A stretch of DNA of 45,266 nucleotides from Pseudomonadota bacterium (lineage in GTDB: Bacteria; Pseudomonadota; Gammaproteobacteria; Legionellales; Legionellaceae). The stretch is taken from assembly GCA_021848965.1 (NCBI GenBank), contig JAJZTL010000004.1, positions 1 through 45,266 of the forward strand. The letters run 5' to 3'. The position numbers and the translations under genes are program-made. Below, in pieces: positions 25,034-33,072 of this stretch. Within the stretch, counting starts at the first letter, position 1; each line of letters opens with the position of its first letter. The notes beneath the pieces are model-generated. The model did no database searches and was not told where the DNA came from. It saw only the letters and a program-made list of their open reading frames with translations.

Positions 25034-26065
25034 ATGAAAAAAAATTCTGTTTCTCTTATCATTGTGCGTGTGGCGCTATTATTGGCGTTTGTTGTTGTCG
25101 TATTAGGGGCATACACGCGTTTAACAGACTCGGGACTAGGTTGCCCAGATTGGCCTGGGTGTTATGGGCATTGGGTGTTACCGCAATCTGAGACAGGATT
25201 AGAGGAAGCTCAACAAGTTTTTCCTACTCAGTTAGTTGAGCCTCAAAAAGCTTGGAAAGAAATGATTCATAGGTATGCGGCAGGTACGTTAGGTATACTA
25301 ATTTTTGCATTATTTGTTCAGGCACTCGCCAAACGTTATAGAAAAGAAGACTTTCCTTTAGGTGTGTGTAGTATTTTAGTTGTATTGCTAATCTTTCAAG
25401 CAATGCTGGGTATGTGGACCGTGACATGGAAATTATTGCCTTTAGTAGTGATGGGGCATTTGCTGGGAGGGTTGACTATTTTGTCAATGCTGAGAGTGCT
25501 TTATTTAAGTTTAACTGTAGGGGCACCGTTACATAATATTAATAATCGCCCAATCTTGGGCGAATATTATTCGCCCCTACAGTATCATCGAGTCTGGCCG
25601 ATTATTGGACTGGTTTTAGTGGCTTTTCAGATTGCTTTAGGTGGATGGGTGAGTTCAAACTATGCTTCTTTAGCTTGTGTTGGTTTTCCTACATGTAATG
25701 GTTTGTATGTTCCTCCTATGGATTGGCATAATGCTTTTAATTTATTTTCTCCTATTGGAATAGATTATGAGGGCGGAAAATTAGATAGTGCTGCACGCAT
25801 CGCTATTCAAATGGCTCACAGAATGAATGCCATTTTAACGGCTGTGTATATTTTATGCTTAAGTGCGTGGGTATTATGTAAAGAAAAAATACCTGCGATT
25901 CGTCGGTCTGCCTTAATTGCTATCATATTAGTATGCATTCAATTTGCGTTGGGTGTTATTTTAGTGACGCATTTGCTGCCTTTAGATATTGCTGTTAGTC
26001 ATAACGCAGTAGCAGCCTTGTTATTATTGACAATGGTTTCATGGGTATATCGTCAACGAAAATAA
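25034..26065 (+). CDS. ctaA: Haem A synthase CtaA/COX15
   Basis: A 343-residue, eight-TM protein that oxidises haem O to haem A for aa3-type cytochrome oxidase. Conserved histidine motifs are visible: GCPDWPGCYGHW, MIHRYAAGTLG, VVMGHLLGG, MAHRMNAILTAVY and VSHNAVAALL. A short AGGT precedes the ATG. Residues about 161-184 (between TM4 and TM5) are encoded by a 70-bp palindromic repeat that stays in frame and adds a peptide ending RPILGEYYSPLQ. All catalytic histidines lie outside the insert, so the enzyme is probably functional. It implies an aerobic respiratory chain with haem A. Confidence 0.93.
   Translation: MKKNSVSLIIVRVALLLAFVVVVLGAYTRLTDSGLGCPDWPGCYGHWVLPQSETGLEEAQQVFPTQLVEPQKAWKEMIHRYAAGTLGILIFALFVQALAKRYRKEDFPLGVCSILVVLLIFQAMLGMWTVTWKLLPLVVMGHLLGGLTILSMLRVLYLSLTVGAPLHNINNRPILGEYYSPLQYHRVWPIIGLVLVAFQIALGGWVSSNYASLACVGFPTCNGLYVPPMDWHNAFNLFSPIGIDYEGGKLDSAARIAIQMAHRMNAILTAVYILCLSAWVLCKEKIPAIRRSALIAIILVCIQFALGVILVTHLLPLDIAVSHNAVAALLLLTMVSWVYRQRK
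25514..25583. repeat. Palindromic repeat inserted in frame within ctaA
   Basis: The ends are an 11-bp perfect inverted repeat: ACTGTAGGGGC at 25514-25524 and GCCCCTACAGT at 25573-25583. The right half holds the 19-bp palindrome GGGCGAATATTATTCGCCC (25558-25576) shared with the intergenic copies at 30161 and 37898. The ctaA frame reads through it (codons 161-184), so the repeat codes for protein. It resembles in principle the coding palindromic elements of Rickettsia, though the sequence is different. Confidence 0.88.
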
Positions 26066-26082
26066 GTAATTAATATATTTTT

Positions 26083-26586
26083 ATGGTCCAACCTAATATT
26101 TCTTCACGAGGTTTTACCCTCATTGAATTGCTTGTTGCATTAAGTATTGCGGCTATCTTATTTATGTGGGTGTTGCCGGTACAACAAGATTTTTTTCTAA
26201 AAAATAAGCTGTCGGCTCGAACGGAAGAGATTATTTCTGCTTTACATTACGCTCGCAGTCAAGCCATTTTGCTGGGACAGCCATTGATCTTAGCTCCTCA
26301 GTCTGAAAATTGGTCTTCAGGTATGCTTTTATTCATAGACTTGAATGATAATCATGTTTATGACTCTTCAGATAAATTGATTTTTCAATGGCAATGGCAA
26401 GAAAAGGATTTAGACTTGCTTTGGAATGGACTCTACGAAAATTATTTGTTATTTACGCCGATAGGTTTAAATAGCGTATTGGGAGGAACTTTTTATGTCT
26501 GTTCTAAAAATTCAGGTAAAAAAATCTTAATGAATCGTTTAGGTCGAGTTCGAGTTGAGGAAGTTGAAGAAAGCTGCCATACTTAA
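26083..26586 (+). CDS. Type IV pilin-like/GspH-FimT family pseudopilin
   Basis: 167 residues. The N-terminus SSRGFTLIELLVALSIAAIL is a textbook class III prepilin signal: Gly before Phe+1, Glu+5, then a hydrophobic helix. The GspH/FimT body follows, with LHYARSQAILLGQPL and a C-terminal strand pair. Such minor pseudopilins prime pilus or type II secretion pseudopilus assembly after PilD cleavage. It starts 17 nt after ctaA on the same strand. It stands alone here without other pilus genes, as fimT/gspH orphans often do. Confidence 0.85.
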   Translation: MVQPNISSRGFTLIELLVALSIAAILFMWVLPVQQDFFLKNKLSARTEEIISALHYARSQAILLGQPLILAPQSENWSSGMLLFIDLNDNHVYDSSDKLIFQWQWQEKDLDLLWNGLYENYLLFTPIGLNSVLGGTFYVCSKNSGKKILMNRLGRVRVEEVEESCHT

Positions 26587-26622
26587 AAAGTGATATTAAA
26601 TTTATATTAGGAGACTAGCATC

Positions 26623-27027
26623 ATGAAAAGCGAATGTTGTTCAAATAATTCGTGTGATTCCAATTGTAATTGCAAGTGTCATTCTGGTCACCATCATTGT
26701 TGGTGCAAAATTTCGATAGCTTTTGGCTTAGCTAATGCAATAGGTCTATTTATTTTAGGGATACTGGGTGCTTTTTGTAATTACGGACTAATGATGATTT
26801 CGACCATAGCTTCTATTTACCCAGGATATGCGCCAACAATAGCAGGTAGTTTTATTGGTGCATTTTGGGGATTTTTTGATATATTCTTTTTCTTTCTTAT
26901 TGCAGGTTTTATATATTGTGGATTGAAAAAGTGTTGCAATAAATGCTATTGCTGTGGTTCATCAACATGTAAAACAGAATGCGCTACAAAAGGTGAGTGC
27001 TGTGATACAGAGCAAAATAAGAGCTAA
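26623..27027 (+). CDS. Small two-TM protein with cysteine-rich cytoplasmic or periplasmic tails
   Basis: 134 residues. The N-terminal 30 contain eight cysteines plus a His cluster (CCSNNSCDSNCNCKCHSGHH). Two hydrophobic segments flank a conserved-looking SIYPGYAPTIAGSFIGAFWG, and the C-terminal 35 residues contain eleven more cysteines (KKCCNKCYCCGSSTCKTECA). The membrane core resembles small proteins often labelled bacteriophage holin in gammaproteobacteria (pattern YxGYxxxxxGxxxGxxWGFxD), but the cysteine tails do not belong to that family as I know it. Dense CC/CxC spacing suggests metal binding, which is inference. A GGAGA ribosome-binding site precedes the ATG. Confidence 0.75.
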   Translation: MKSECCSNNSCDSNCNCKCHSGHHHCWCKISIAFGLANAIGLFILGILGAFCNYGLMMISTIASIYPGYAPTIAGSFIGAFWGFFDIFFFFLIAGFIYCGLKKCCNKCYCCGSSTCKTECATKGECCDTEQNKS

Positions 27028-27038
27028 AAATTGATGGT

Positions 27039-27066
27039 GGGCGAATATTGAATATTATTCGTCCCT
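27039..27066. repeat. Degenerate GGGCGAATA-family palindrome at the rsmI 3' end
   Basis: GGGCGAATATT and the imperfect mirror ATTATTCGTCCC give a diverged copy of the repeat core found at 25558, 30161, 30817 and 37914. Its right half encodes the last residues of RsmI (RRDE) and the stop codon on the minus strand. It lies between two convergent genes and could also act as a weak terminator hairpin. Confidence 0.7.
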
Positions 27067-27942
27067 ACGAGAGGCACCTAATTTTAGTGCCAGAGCATAC
27101 ACCGTATTTTTTTTCTCGCCACTGATATCAGTGGCGAGGGTAACGGCTTGTTTTAGTGACAATGATGAAAGTAGTTTTTTCAAAAGTGATTCTAAAGGGA
27201 TATTAATTGAAATTTCCTCTGTGGTTTCTGATGTGTTTGTCGGTTTTCCTGTTAACATGACAACAAACTCACCTTTCTGATGCTCTGGCTCCAATGTAAG
27301 CCATGCTAATGCTTCTTTAAACGTACCTGAAAAAAAGAATTCAAAGCGTTTACTGATTTCTTTTGCAAATCCTACGATTCGTTCCTCTTCAAAAATACTC
27401 TGCATATCTTCAAATAAATCAAGAATACGATGTGGAGCTTCATAAAAAATGGTTGTATAAGGTGTACTCTGAAAAGAGGTTAAAATTTTGCGTCGTGCTT
27501 GAGATTGTGCCGGAAGAAAGCCGAAAAAAAAGAAATGATTGCAAGAAAAACCTGAGGCAGATAGGGCTGCAATAAGAGCGCAAGCTCCCGGAATAGGCGT
27601 AACGGCGATTCCTTTTTCTCTGGCTTGTTGAACAAGAGGGAGGCCAGGATCACTAATAAGAGGGGTGCCTGCATCACTGATTAATGCAATTTTGGCACCT
27701 TGCTCTAACTTTTCTAAAAGCTGGTGCGAGCGCGATATTTCGTTATGAGCATGTAAAGACAGCAACGGCTTATTAATTCCGAAATGCTGTAAAAGAATGT
27801 TACTTTTACGCGTATCTTCCGCTGCAATGTAATCAACTGATTTCAAAATATCTAAGGCACGCAAAGTAATATCTTGCAAGTTTCCAATCGGTGTTGCAAC
27901 AAGAAATAATGTGCCGGGTATTGATGTATGTGCTTTGTGCAT
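27055..27942 (-). CDS. rsmI: 16S rRNA (cytidine-1402-2'-O)-methyltransferase RsmI
   Basis: A 295-residue tetrapyrrole-methylase-family protein. Family motifs are LFLVATPIGNLQDIT, VDYIAAEDTRKS, LISDAGTPLISDPG, TPIPGACALIAALSASG, FFFGFLPAQ and TTIFYEAPHRIL. It methylates C1402 in the ribosomal P site using SAM. It is divergent from lpoA with only 39 nt between the starts, so promoters overlap. The C-terminus ends in residues encoded by a palindromic repeat. The rsmI-lpoA-yraN-diaA-dolP block matches E. coli yraL-P. Confidence 0.96.
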   Translation of the reverse strand: MHKAHTSIPGTLFLVATPIGNLQDITLRALDILKSVDYIAAEDTRKSNILLQHFGINKPLLSLHAHNEISRSHQLLEKLEQGAKIALISDAGTPLISDPGLPLVQQAREKGIAVTPIPGACALIAALSASGFSCNHFFFFGFLPAQSQARRKILTSFQSTPYTTIFYEAPHRILDLFEDMQSIFEEERIVGFAKEISKRFEFFFSGTFKEALAWLTLEPEHQKGEFVVMLTGKPTNTSETTEEISINIPLESLLKKLLSSLSLKQAVTLATDISGEKKNTVYALALKLGASRRDE

Positions 27943-27981
27943 TATAGAATAAGAATTATTTTACATAAACTAGGTGAATAA

Positions 27982-29169
27982 ATGAGTCAAATGCTGAACA
28001 TTAGAAAGAAACTTTTTTTTGTACTAGGAATAAGCTTTCTTCTTATTTTAGTCAGTTGTTCAACAAGTCACAATATGGCTTCATATAATACCGGAACAAG
28101 TACTGAAAATACAACGGCTGTGCCAAAACAAATTGCGTTATTATTGCCTTTAAGCGGACCTATGGCAGGGCCTGGGCAAGCTGTACGTGATGGGTTTATG
28201 AACTCTTATTATCAAGCGTTGCAGTCCGGGCAAGTAACAACTAAAGTACGTGTTTATAACACTATGCAAGGGGATATTGAACGTCTTTATGAGCAAGCTA
28301 TTCTGGATGGAGCGGATTGTATCGTTGGGCCATTAGAAAAAGAAAAGGTTCAGCGTATGGCCCGTTCACCACTTCCCGTAACAACAATTGCGTTAAACTA
28401 TATAGGTAAGTCTTATCAAGGCTCGACTAACTTGTATCAATTTGGTCTTTCTCCTCTAGATGAAGCGACACAAGCGGCGCAATTTGCTTATCAAAGAGGG
28501 CAACGTTCTGCTTTAATTATTGCTCCAACAGGGCCTTGGGGATTAGGCGTTGTTCAGGCTTTTCGCAATCAGTGGCGGCAATTAGGTGGCCAAGTGAATG
28601 CCCAATTTTTCTATGCACCTAATCAAGATTTGAGTGCGTATGTTCGCCAAGTGTTACAAGTGAATGAGAAAGCAGAAGCAAATGCCAAGCTGGTTCGTCA
28701 ACCTATGTTGGTGCAAAGTGCAGGACGACGTGTTGAAAATGCCCCAACTCCGGCGCTTCGAAGGCAAGATGTGGATATGGTTTTTCTGGTTGCGCAACCA
28801 CCCAAAGCTCGTCAAATTAATCCTTTACTGAAGTTTTATTACGCGGGAGATTTACCAGTTTATTCGATCTCTCTGGTATATAGTGGTATTCCTTCACCTG
28901 CAGCGGATCAAGATCTCAATGGCATTATGTTTGACGATATGCCTTGGGTGTTTAATCCAACAGCATCAAAATTGAGCCATTTCCCACGATTATATGCTTT
29001 GGGACGAGATGCTTTTACGGTTGTCATGAAGCGCCAAGAATGGAAATATTCACCGAGTACAGTTATTCAAGGATATACTGGAGAACTTTCTTTAGGCAGT
29101 AATAATCAAATTATGAGAAAATTGGTTTGGGCTCAGTTTGATCAAGGAGAGGTTCATACGATTGATTAA
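27982..29169 (+). CDS. lpoA: LpoA-like lipoprotein activator of penicillin-binding protein 1A (short form)
   Basis: 395 residues with a lipoprotein signal: hydrophobic stretch, then LVSC with Cys26 as the lipidated residue. The rest is the periplasmic-binding-protein-like C-terminal domain of LpoA: LLLPLSGPMAGPGQAVRDGF, DCIVGPLEKEKVQRM, ALIIAPTGPWGLGVVQAF, DVDMVFLVAQPPKARQINP and LNGIMFDDMPWV. E. coli LpoA has 678 residues; the N-terminal TPR-like domain is absent here. The outer-membrane lipoprotein stimulates peptidoglycan transpeptidation by PBP1A. It overlaps yraN by 8 nt and sits in the conserved block. Confidence 0.88.
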   Translation: MSQMLNIRKKLFFVLGISFLLILVSCSTSHNMASYNTGTSTENTTAVPKQIALLLPLSGPMAGPGQAVRDGFMNSYYQALQSGQVTTKVRVYNTMQGDIERLYEQAILDGADCIVGPLEKEKVQRMARSPLPVTTIALNYIGKSYQGSTNLYQFGLSPLDEATQAAQFAYQRGQRSALIIAPTGPWGLGVVQAFRNQWRQLGGQVNAQFFYAPNQDLSAYVRQVLQVNEKAEANAKLVRQPMLVQSAGRRVENAPTPALRRQDVDMVFLVAQPPKARQINPLLKFYYAGDLPVYSISLVYSGIPSPAADQDLNGIMFDDMPWVFNPTASKLSHFPRLYALGRDAFTVVMKRQEWKYSPSTVIQGYTGELSLGSNNQIMRKLVWAQFDQGEVHTID

Positions 29170-29539
29170 TGATAAAAATAGGGACAAAAATAAGGGTAGC
29201 CTCGCAGAGTCCATGGCGCAACAATATCTTATCGAAAAAGGTCTGATATATATCCAGCGTAACTTCCGTTCTAAAATGGGGGAGATTGATTTAATTATGC
29301 AAGATACAAACACCTTAGTTTTTGTTGAAGTGCGTTATCGAAAAAACACTTTTTTTGGAGAAGCAGTTGAGACAGTCGATAGAAGAAAGCAGATAAAATT
29401 GATAAGAACTGCGGAATATTATTTAGCTTATCATGAAAAATATGCTAAAATGCCTTGCCGATTTGATGTGGTTGGTCTTCATGGCCATGAGAATCAGGCA
29501 ATAGAATTTAATTGGATTAAAAATGCTTTTGAGCATTAA
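29162..29539 (+). CDS. yraN: YraN/UPF0102 endonuclease-like protein
   Basis: 125 residues from TTG at 29162, chosen because AAGGAG lies upstream and the overlap with lpoA is only 8 nt; a TTG at 29138 is possible but has no ribosome-binding site. It contains GSLAESMAQQYLIEKGL, RNFRSKMGEIDLIMQD and LVFVEVRYRK, the nuclease-fold pattern GEIDLI...FVEVR of UPF0102. An ATG at 29213 would delete conserved residues. Function is uncertain; the fold is that of Holliday-junction-resolvase/restriction-type nucleases. It is part of the rsmI-dolP block. Confidence 0.9.
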   Translation: MINDKNRDKNKGSLAESMAQQYLIEKGLIYIQRNFRSKMGEIDLIMQDTNTLVFVEVRYRKNTFFGEAVETVDRRKQIKLIRTAEYYLAYHEKYAKMPCRFDVVGLHGHENQAIEFNWIKNAFEH

Positions 29540-29565
29540 TTAAAATTATAATTGAGATTGAATAG

Positions 29566-30147
<582 letters not shown>

Positions 30148-30160
30148 ACTCTTCGCGCTT

Positions 30161-30179
30161 GGGCGAATATTATTCGCCC
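30161..30179. repeat. GGGCGAATATTATTCGCCC palindrome between diaA and dolP
   Basis: A perfect 19-nt palindrome (9-bp arms, one central base) identical to the core inside ctaA, followed by CTACGAGAA. Read in frame it encodes GEYYSPL and would extend dolP from a TTG at 30159. That start is rejected because the lipoprotein signal starts at 30228. It may work as an intercistronic hairpin in the diaA-dolP mRNA. Confidence 0.85.
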
Positions 30180-30227
30180 CTACGAGAACTCCTTAAAAAT
30201 AGCTATAGATTTTATAGAAGAATTAGT

Positions 30228-30803
30228 ATGAAACAGTTTTTTCAAAAAAAATTAATTATTATGTTGCCTCTTATTTTCCTTTCAGGGTGTGTTGCGGCTG
30301 CTTTTGTAGCTGGAACATCTGCTGGAGGACTTATCGTTTCTGATCAACGAGATTGGAAAACGAGAAGCGAAGATAGTTATATTGAACACCGTTTAGATCT
30401 GAATATTATTCAAGATCCTCAGTTTAAGGGAAGTAATTTAGATCTTTCTAGCTTTGATTGTGTTGTTTTATTGGTAGGACAAACCCAAGTGGCTTCTTTA
30501 AAAGTATTAGCTGAAAAAATTGCTCAGTCCACGCCGAATGTAAAAAAAGTATATAACGAAATTACGATAGGTCCTAATATTTCATTTGGTCAAAAAAGTG
30601 AAGATGTGTATTTAACTTCAGCAGTAAAAAGTGCTCTATTAGTTAAATCAGGACTACGCTCAGGCTCTATCAAAGTATTAACTGAAAATAGTGTTGTTTA
30701 TTTAATGGGCTTAGTTTCAAAAGATCAAGCGGCTCTAGCGGTAGACGCTGCTCGACGTGTGAATGGCGTGCATAGTGTAGTGAAAGTATTTGAATATTTA
30801 TAG
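30228..30803 (+). CDS. dolP: BON-domain outer-membrane lipoprotein DolP (YraP)
   Basis: 191 residues from ATG 30228, giving a proper lipoprotein signal MKQFFQKKLIIMLPLIFLSG with Cys21 in the lipobox LSGC. A Gly-rich segment FVAGTSAGGLIVSDQRDWKT follows, as in YraP. Two BON domains fill residues about 50-190; the second ends in SGSIKVLTENSVVYLMGLV and VNGVHSVVKVFEYL. DolP binds anionic phospholipid at the division site and supports outer-membrane integrity. It closes the rsmI-lpoA-yraN-diaA-dolP block. Confidence 0.92.
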   Translation: MKQFFQKKLIIMLPLIFLSGCVAAAFVAGTSAGGLIVSDQRDWKTRSEDSYIEHRLDLNIIQDPQFKGSNLDLSSFDCVVLLVGQTQVASLKVLAEKIAQSTPNVKKVYNEITIGPNISFGQKSEDVYLTSAVKSALLVKSGLRSGSIKVLTENSVVYLMGLVSKDQAALAVDAARRVNGVHSVVKVFEYL

Positions 30804-30816
30804 CTTTCCACTGTAT

Positions 30817-30835
30817 GGGCGAATAATATTCGCCC
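30817..30835. repeat. GGGCGAATAATATTCGCCC palindrome between convergent genes
   Basis: A perfect 19-nt palindrome, the reverse-strand version of the repeat core, 13 nt after dolP and 8 nt before the end of the convergent DUF1640-like gene. It is placed where a bidirectional terminator would be useful, although no strong T-run follows on either strand. Confidence 0.85.
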
Positions 30836-30843
30836 TCAATTAG

Positions 30844-31230
30844 CTAAAAGTGTGTAAAATGTTGAAGTATGCCATTAGCCACAAGAAAACCTACTACCCA
30901 TAAAATGGTCTGATTACGAGAGTGTATAACTTCTTTTTGTAGTTCAGATTTCAGCAACGCCATTTCTGACCTTAATCCCTTCTCTGAATCTAATATCTCT
31001 TTTTTTAGCTCCACTTTTGTTGCTAATAAATCTTCTTTTACTGCGAATAGATCCTGTTTCGTTGCTAAATCCGCTATTTTAAATTCTTCTTTCATATTAG
31101 CTACTGCTGTTTCTATGGCTTTTTCATACTCTTTTATTTGATACTCCGCTAGTTCTTCTGGGGCTCCAAACTTTTTAGACTTTTTCACAAACGCTAAAGT
31201 ATCAAAATATTTTATTGCGATGGCCGACAT
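30844..31230 (-). CDS. DUF1640/CCDC90-like coiled-coil protein with C-terminal TM anchor
   Basis: 128 residues. The N-terminus AIKYFDTLAFVKKSKKFGAP and the KADLATKQDLFAVKEDL-type heptads (here residues about 50-100, DLATKQDLFAVKEDLLATKV) are the bacterial DUF1640 form, and a hydrophobic segment (TILWVVGFLVANGIL) ends the protein. The middle is a long coiled coil. The mitochondrial relative is a calcium-uniporter regulator; the bacterial function is unknown and copies are often scattered near repeats. It stands alone here, between a palindrome and the acyl-CoA ligase. Confidence 0.8.
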   Translation of the reverse strand: MSAIAIKYFDTLAFVKKSKKFGAPEELAEYQIKEYEKAIETAVANMKEEFKIADLATKQDLFAVKEDLLATKVELKKEILDSEKGLRSEMALLKSELQKEVIHSRNQTILWVVGFLVANGILQHFTHF

Positions 31231-31290
31231 TTTAAATCTCCAAAAGTTGAACTAATTTTGCTTTAGCTAAATTATAAACCATTCATTTTT

Positions 31291-32982
31291 TCAACGCAAT
31301 TTGCGTTTTAACACTTTACCCACATTTGATTTAGGCAGGCTCTCAACGAACTCAATAATTTTTGGAATTTTATAAGCAGTGAGGTATTTCTTGCAATGCT
31401 CAATAATTTCATTGCGAGTGAGAGTTATATCTTGTCGAATAATGTAAGCTTTGATAATTTCTTGTCCTTCTTTACCGCTAATACCGACGACGGCCACTTC
31501 TTGGACATCGGGATGTTTTTCAATAACCTGTTCGATTTCAATGGGATAAACATTAAATCCAGAAATGATAATGGTATCTTTTTTTCTATCGACAATAGAT
31601 AAGAAGCCAGCTTCATCCATTTTTCCAATATCACCTGTATCAAACCAGCCATCATGCGTTAGAACATGGCTTGTTGATACATGATCTTGCCAGTATCCGC
31701 GCATTACCTGCGGACCTCTAACCCAAATTTCACCTACTTCATTAGGCGGTAACGCTTGTTTGGCTTTATTACGAATTTCAACTTCTGTAGAGGGTAACGG
31801 AAGTCCTACTGTTCCGTGGATAACTTTTTTTATAGTTACTGGCATCATGCTGATACCAGGAGATGTTTCGCTGAGACCATAAGCCTCAAGTAGGGGTTTA
31901 TTGGTTATTTTTTCCCATTCATTTGCCACACTTTTTTGAAGTGCCATGCCACCAGCAAGAGCTAGTTTTAGTGAAGAAAGGTCAACATTTTTTTTAAAAT
32001 CAGGATGATGTATGAGAGAAGCAAATAAAGTATTAACACCTGTAATCATTGTAAAATGTGTGTGCGCAATTTCCCCAATGAAGCGTTTAGTGTCTCTTGG
32101 ATTGGTGATTAAAATATTTTTTGCTCCTATCGCTAAAGGAGTAAATAAGTTAGCCATTAATGAAAAAATATGATACAGCGGTAAAGCCGTAATAAATATT
32201 TCGCCTTTTTCAGAAATTGCTGGAGTTATCCAAGTAAGTGCTTGTTCCAAATTAGCTAAAATATTGCGATGTGTTAGCATTGCCCCTTTGGGTATCCCGG
32301 TTGTGCCTCCAGTGTATTGTAAAAAAGCGATATCATTGTTATTGATGGAGATAGGCCTAAAAAGTACGGTTTTTCCAAAATCGAGAGCTTTTTGAAAGCT
32401 AAAAGCATTGGGAATAGAATAATGAGGAATAGCACGCTTAATAGTATTTAAATAAAAGGAGGCTAAAATTTTTTTCATGGGAGGAAAAAGATCCATGGGC
32501 TCAGTAATAATAATATTTTTTATAGGAGTTGATAAAATCACTTCTTGAATGACGTGAGCAAATGGAGATAGAACAAGAATTGTTTCTAAGCCAGAATCTC
32601 TTAGAATAGGTTGTAACTCGGCTGGAGTATATAAAGGGTTAATATTAACAACAACAAGACCTGCTCGCAGTACTCCAAATATAGCAACAGGAACTTGAAG
32701 AACATTGGGTAACATAATTCCAATTCGATCTCCTTTTTTTAGGAGAAGGTGTTGGAGTAAAAAATTTGCAAAATGTCGACTGTGCTCTTCACATTCTTGA
32801 TAAGTCATTTGGACGCCCAAATTAATATAAGCAATTTCAGAGGCGTATAGGCGTATTTTTTGTTCAAAAAATTCAGATAGTGAAGAATATGTATCGGGAT
32901 TGATTTCATGTGGAACCCCTGCAGGATAAGACTCAAACCAAACTTTTTCGTTGATTTGTCCTACATACTCAGTTTTTTGCAT
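31291..32982 (-). CDS. fadD: Long-chain fatty-acid-CoA ligase (FadD-like)
   Basis: 563 residues, close to E. coli FadD (561). Adenylation motifs are YTGGTTGIPKGAMLTHRN (ATP-binding loop), YGLSETSPG, DGWFDTGDIGKMDEAGFLS and DRKKDTIIISGFNVYPIEIE; the catalytic lysine lies in SLPKSNVGKVLKRKLR at the end. It activates fatty acids to acyl-CoA for degradation or lipid synthesis at the inner membrane. It is monocistronic and divergent from minC, with 90 nt between them. Confidence 0.93.
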   Translation of the reverse strand: MQKTEYVGQINEKVWFESYPAGVPHEINPDTYSSLSEFFEQKIRLYASEIAYINLGVQMTYQECEEHSRHFANFLLQHLLLKKGDRIGIMLPNVLQVPVAIFGVLRAGLVVVNINPLYTPAELQPILRDSGLETILVLSPFAHVIQEVILSTPIKNIIITEPMDLFPPMKKILASFYLNTIKRAIPHYSIPNAFSFQKALDFGKTVLFRPISINNNDIAFLQYTGGTTGIPKGAMLTHRNILANLEQALTWITPAISEKGEIFITALPLYHIFSLMANLFTPLAIGAKNILITNPRDTKRFIGEIAHTHFTMITGVNTLFASLIHHPDFKKNVDLSSLKLALAGGMALQKSVANEWEKITNKPLLEAYGLSETSPGISMMPVTIKKVIHGTVGLPLPSTEVEIRNKAKQALPPNEVGEIWVRGPQVMRGYWQDHVSTSHVLTHDGWFDTGDIGKMDEAGFLSIVDRKKDTIIISGFNVYPIEIEQVIEKHPDVQEVAVVGISGKEGQEIIKAYIIRQDITLTRNEIIEHCKKYLTAYKIPKIIEFVESLPKSNVGKVLKRKLR

Positions 32983-33072
32983 ATATCGAACCTTTTTTTC
33001 ATGAAGATATCTTGGTAGTATAGTTTAAGTTATTATGTAAAATAAACTCCTTTAAAAATATACTTTTAATCT

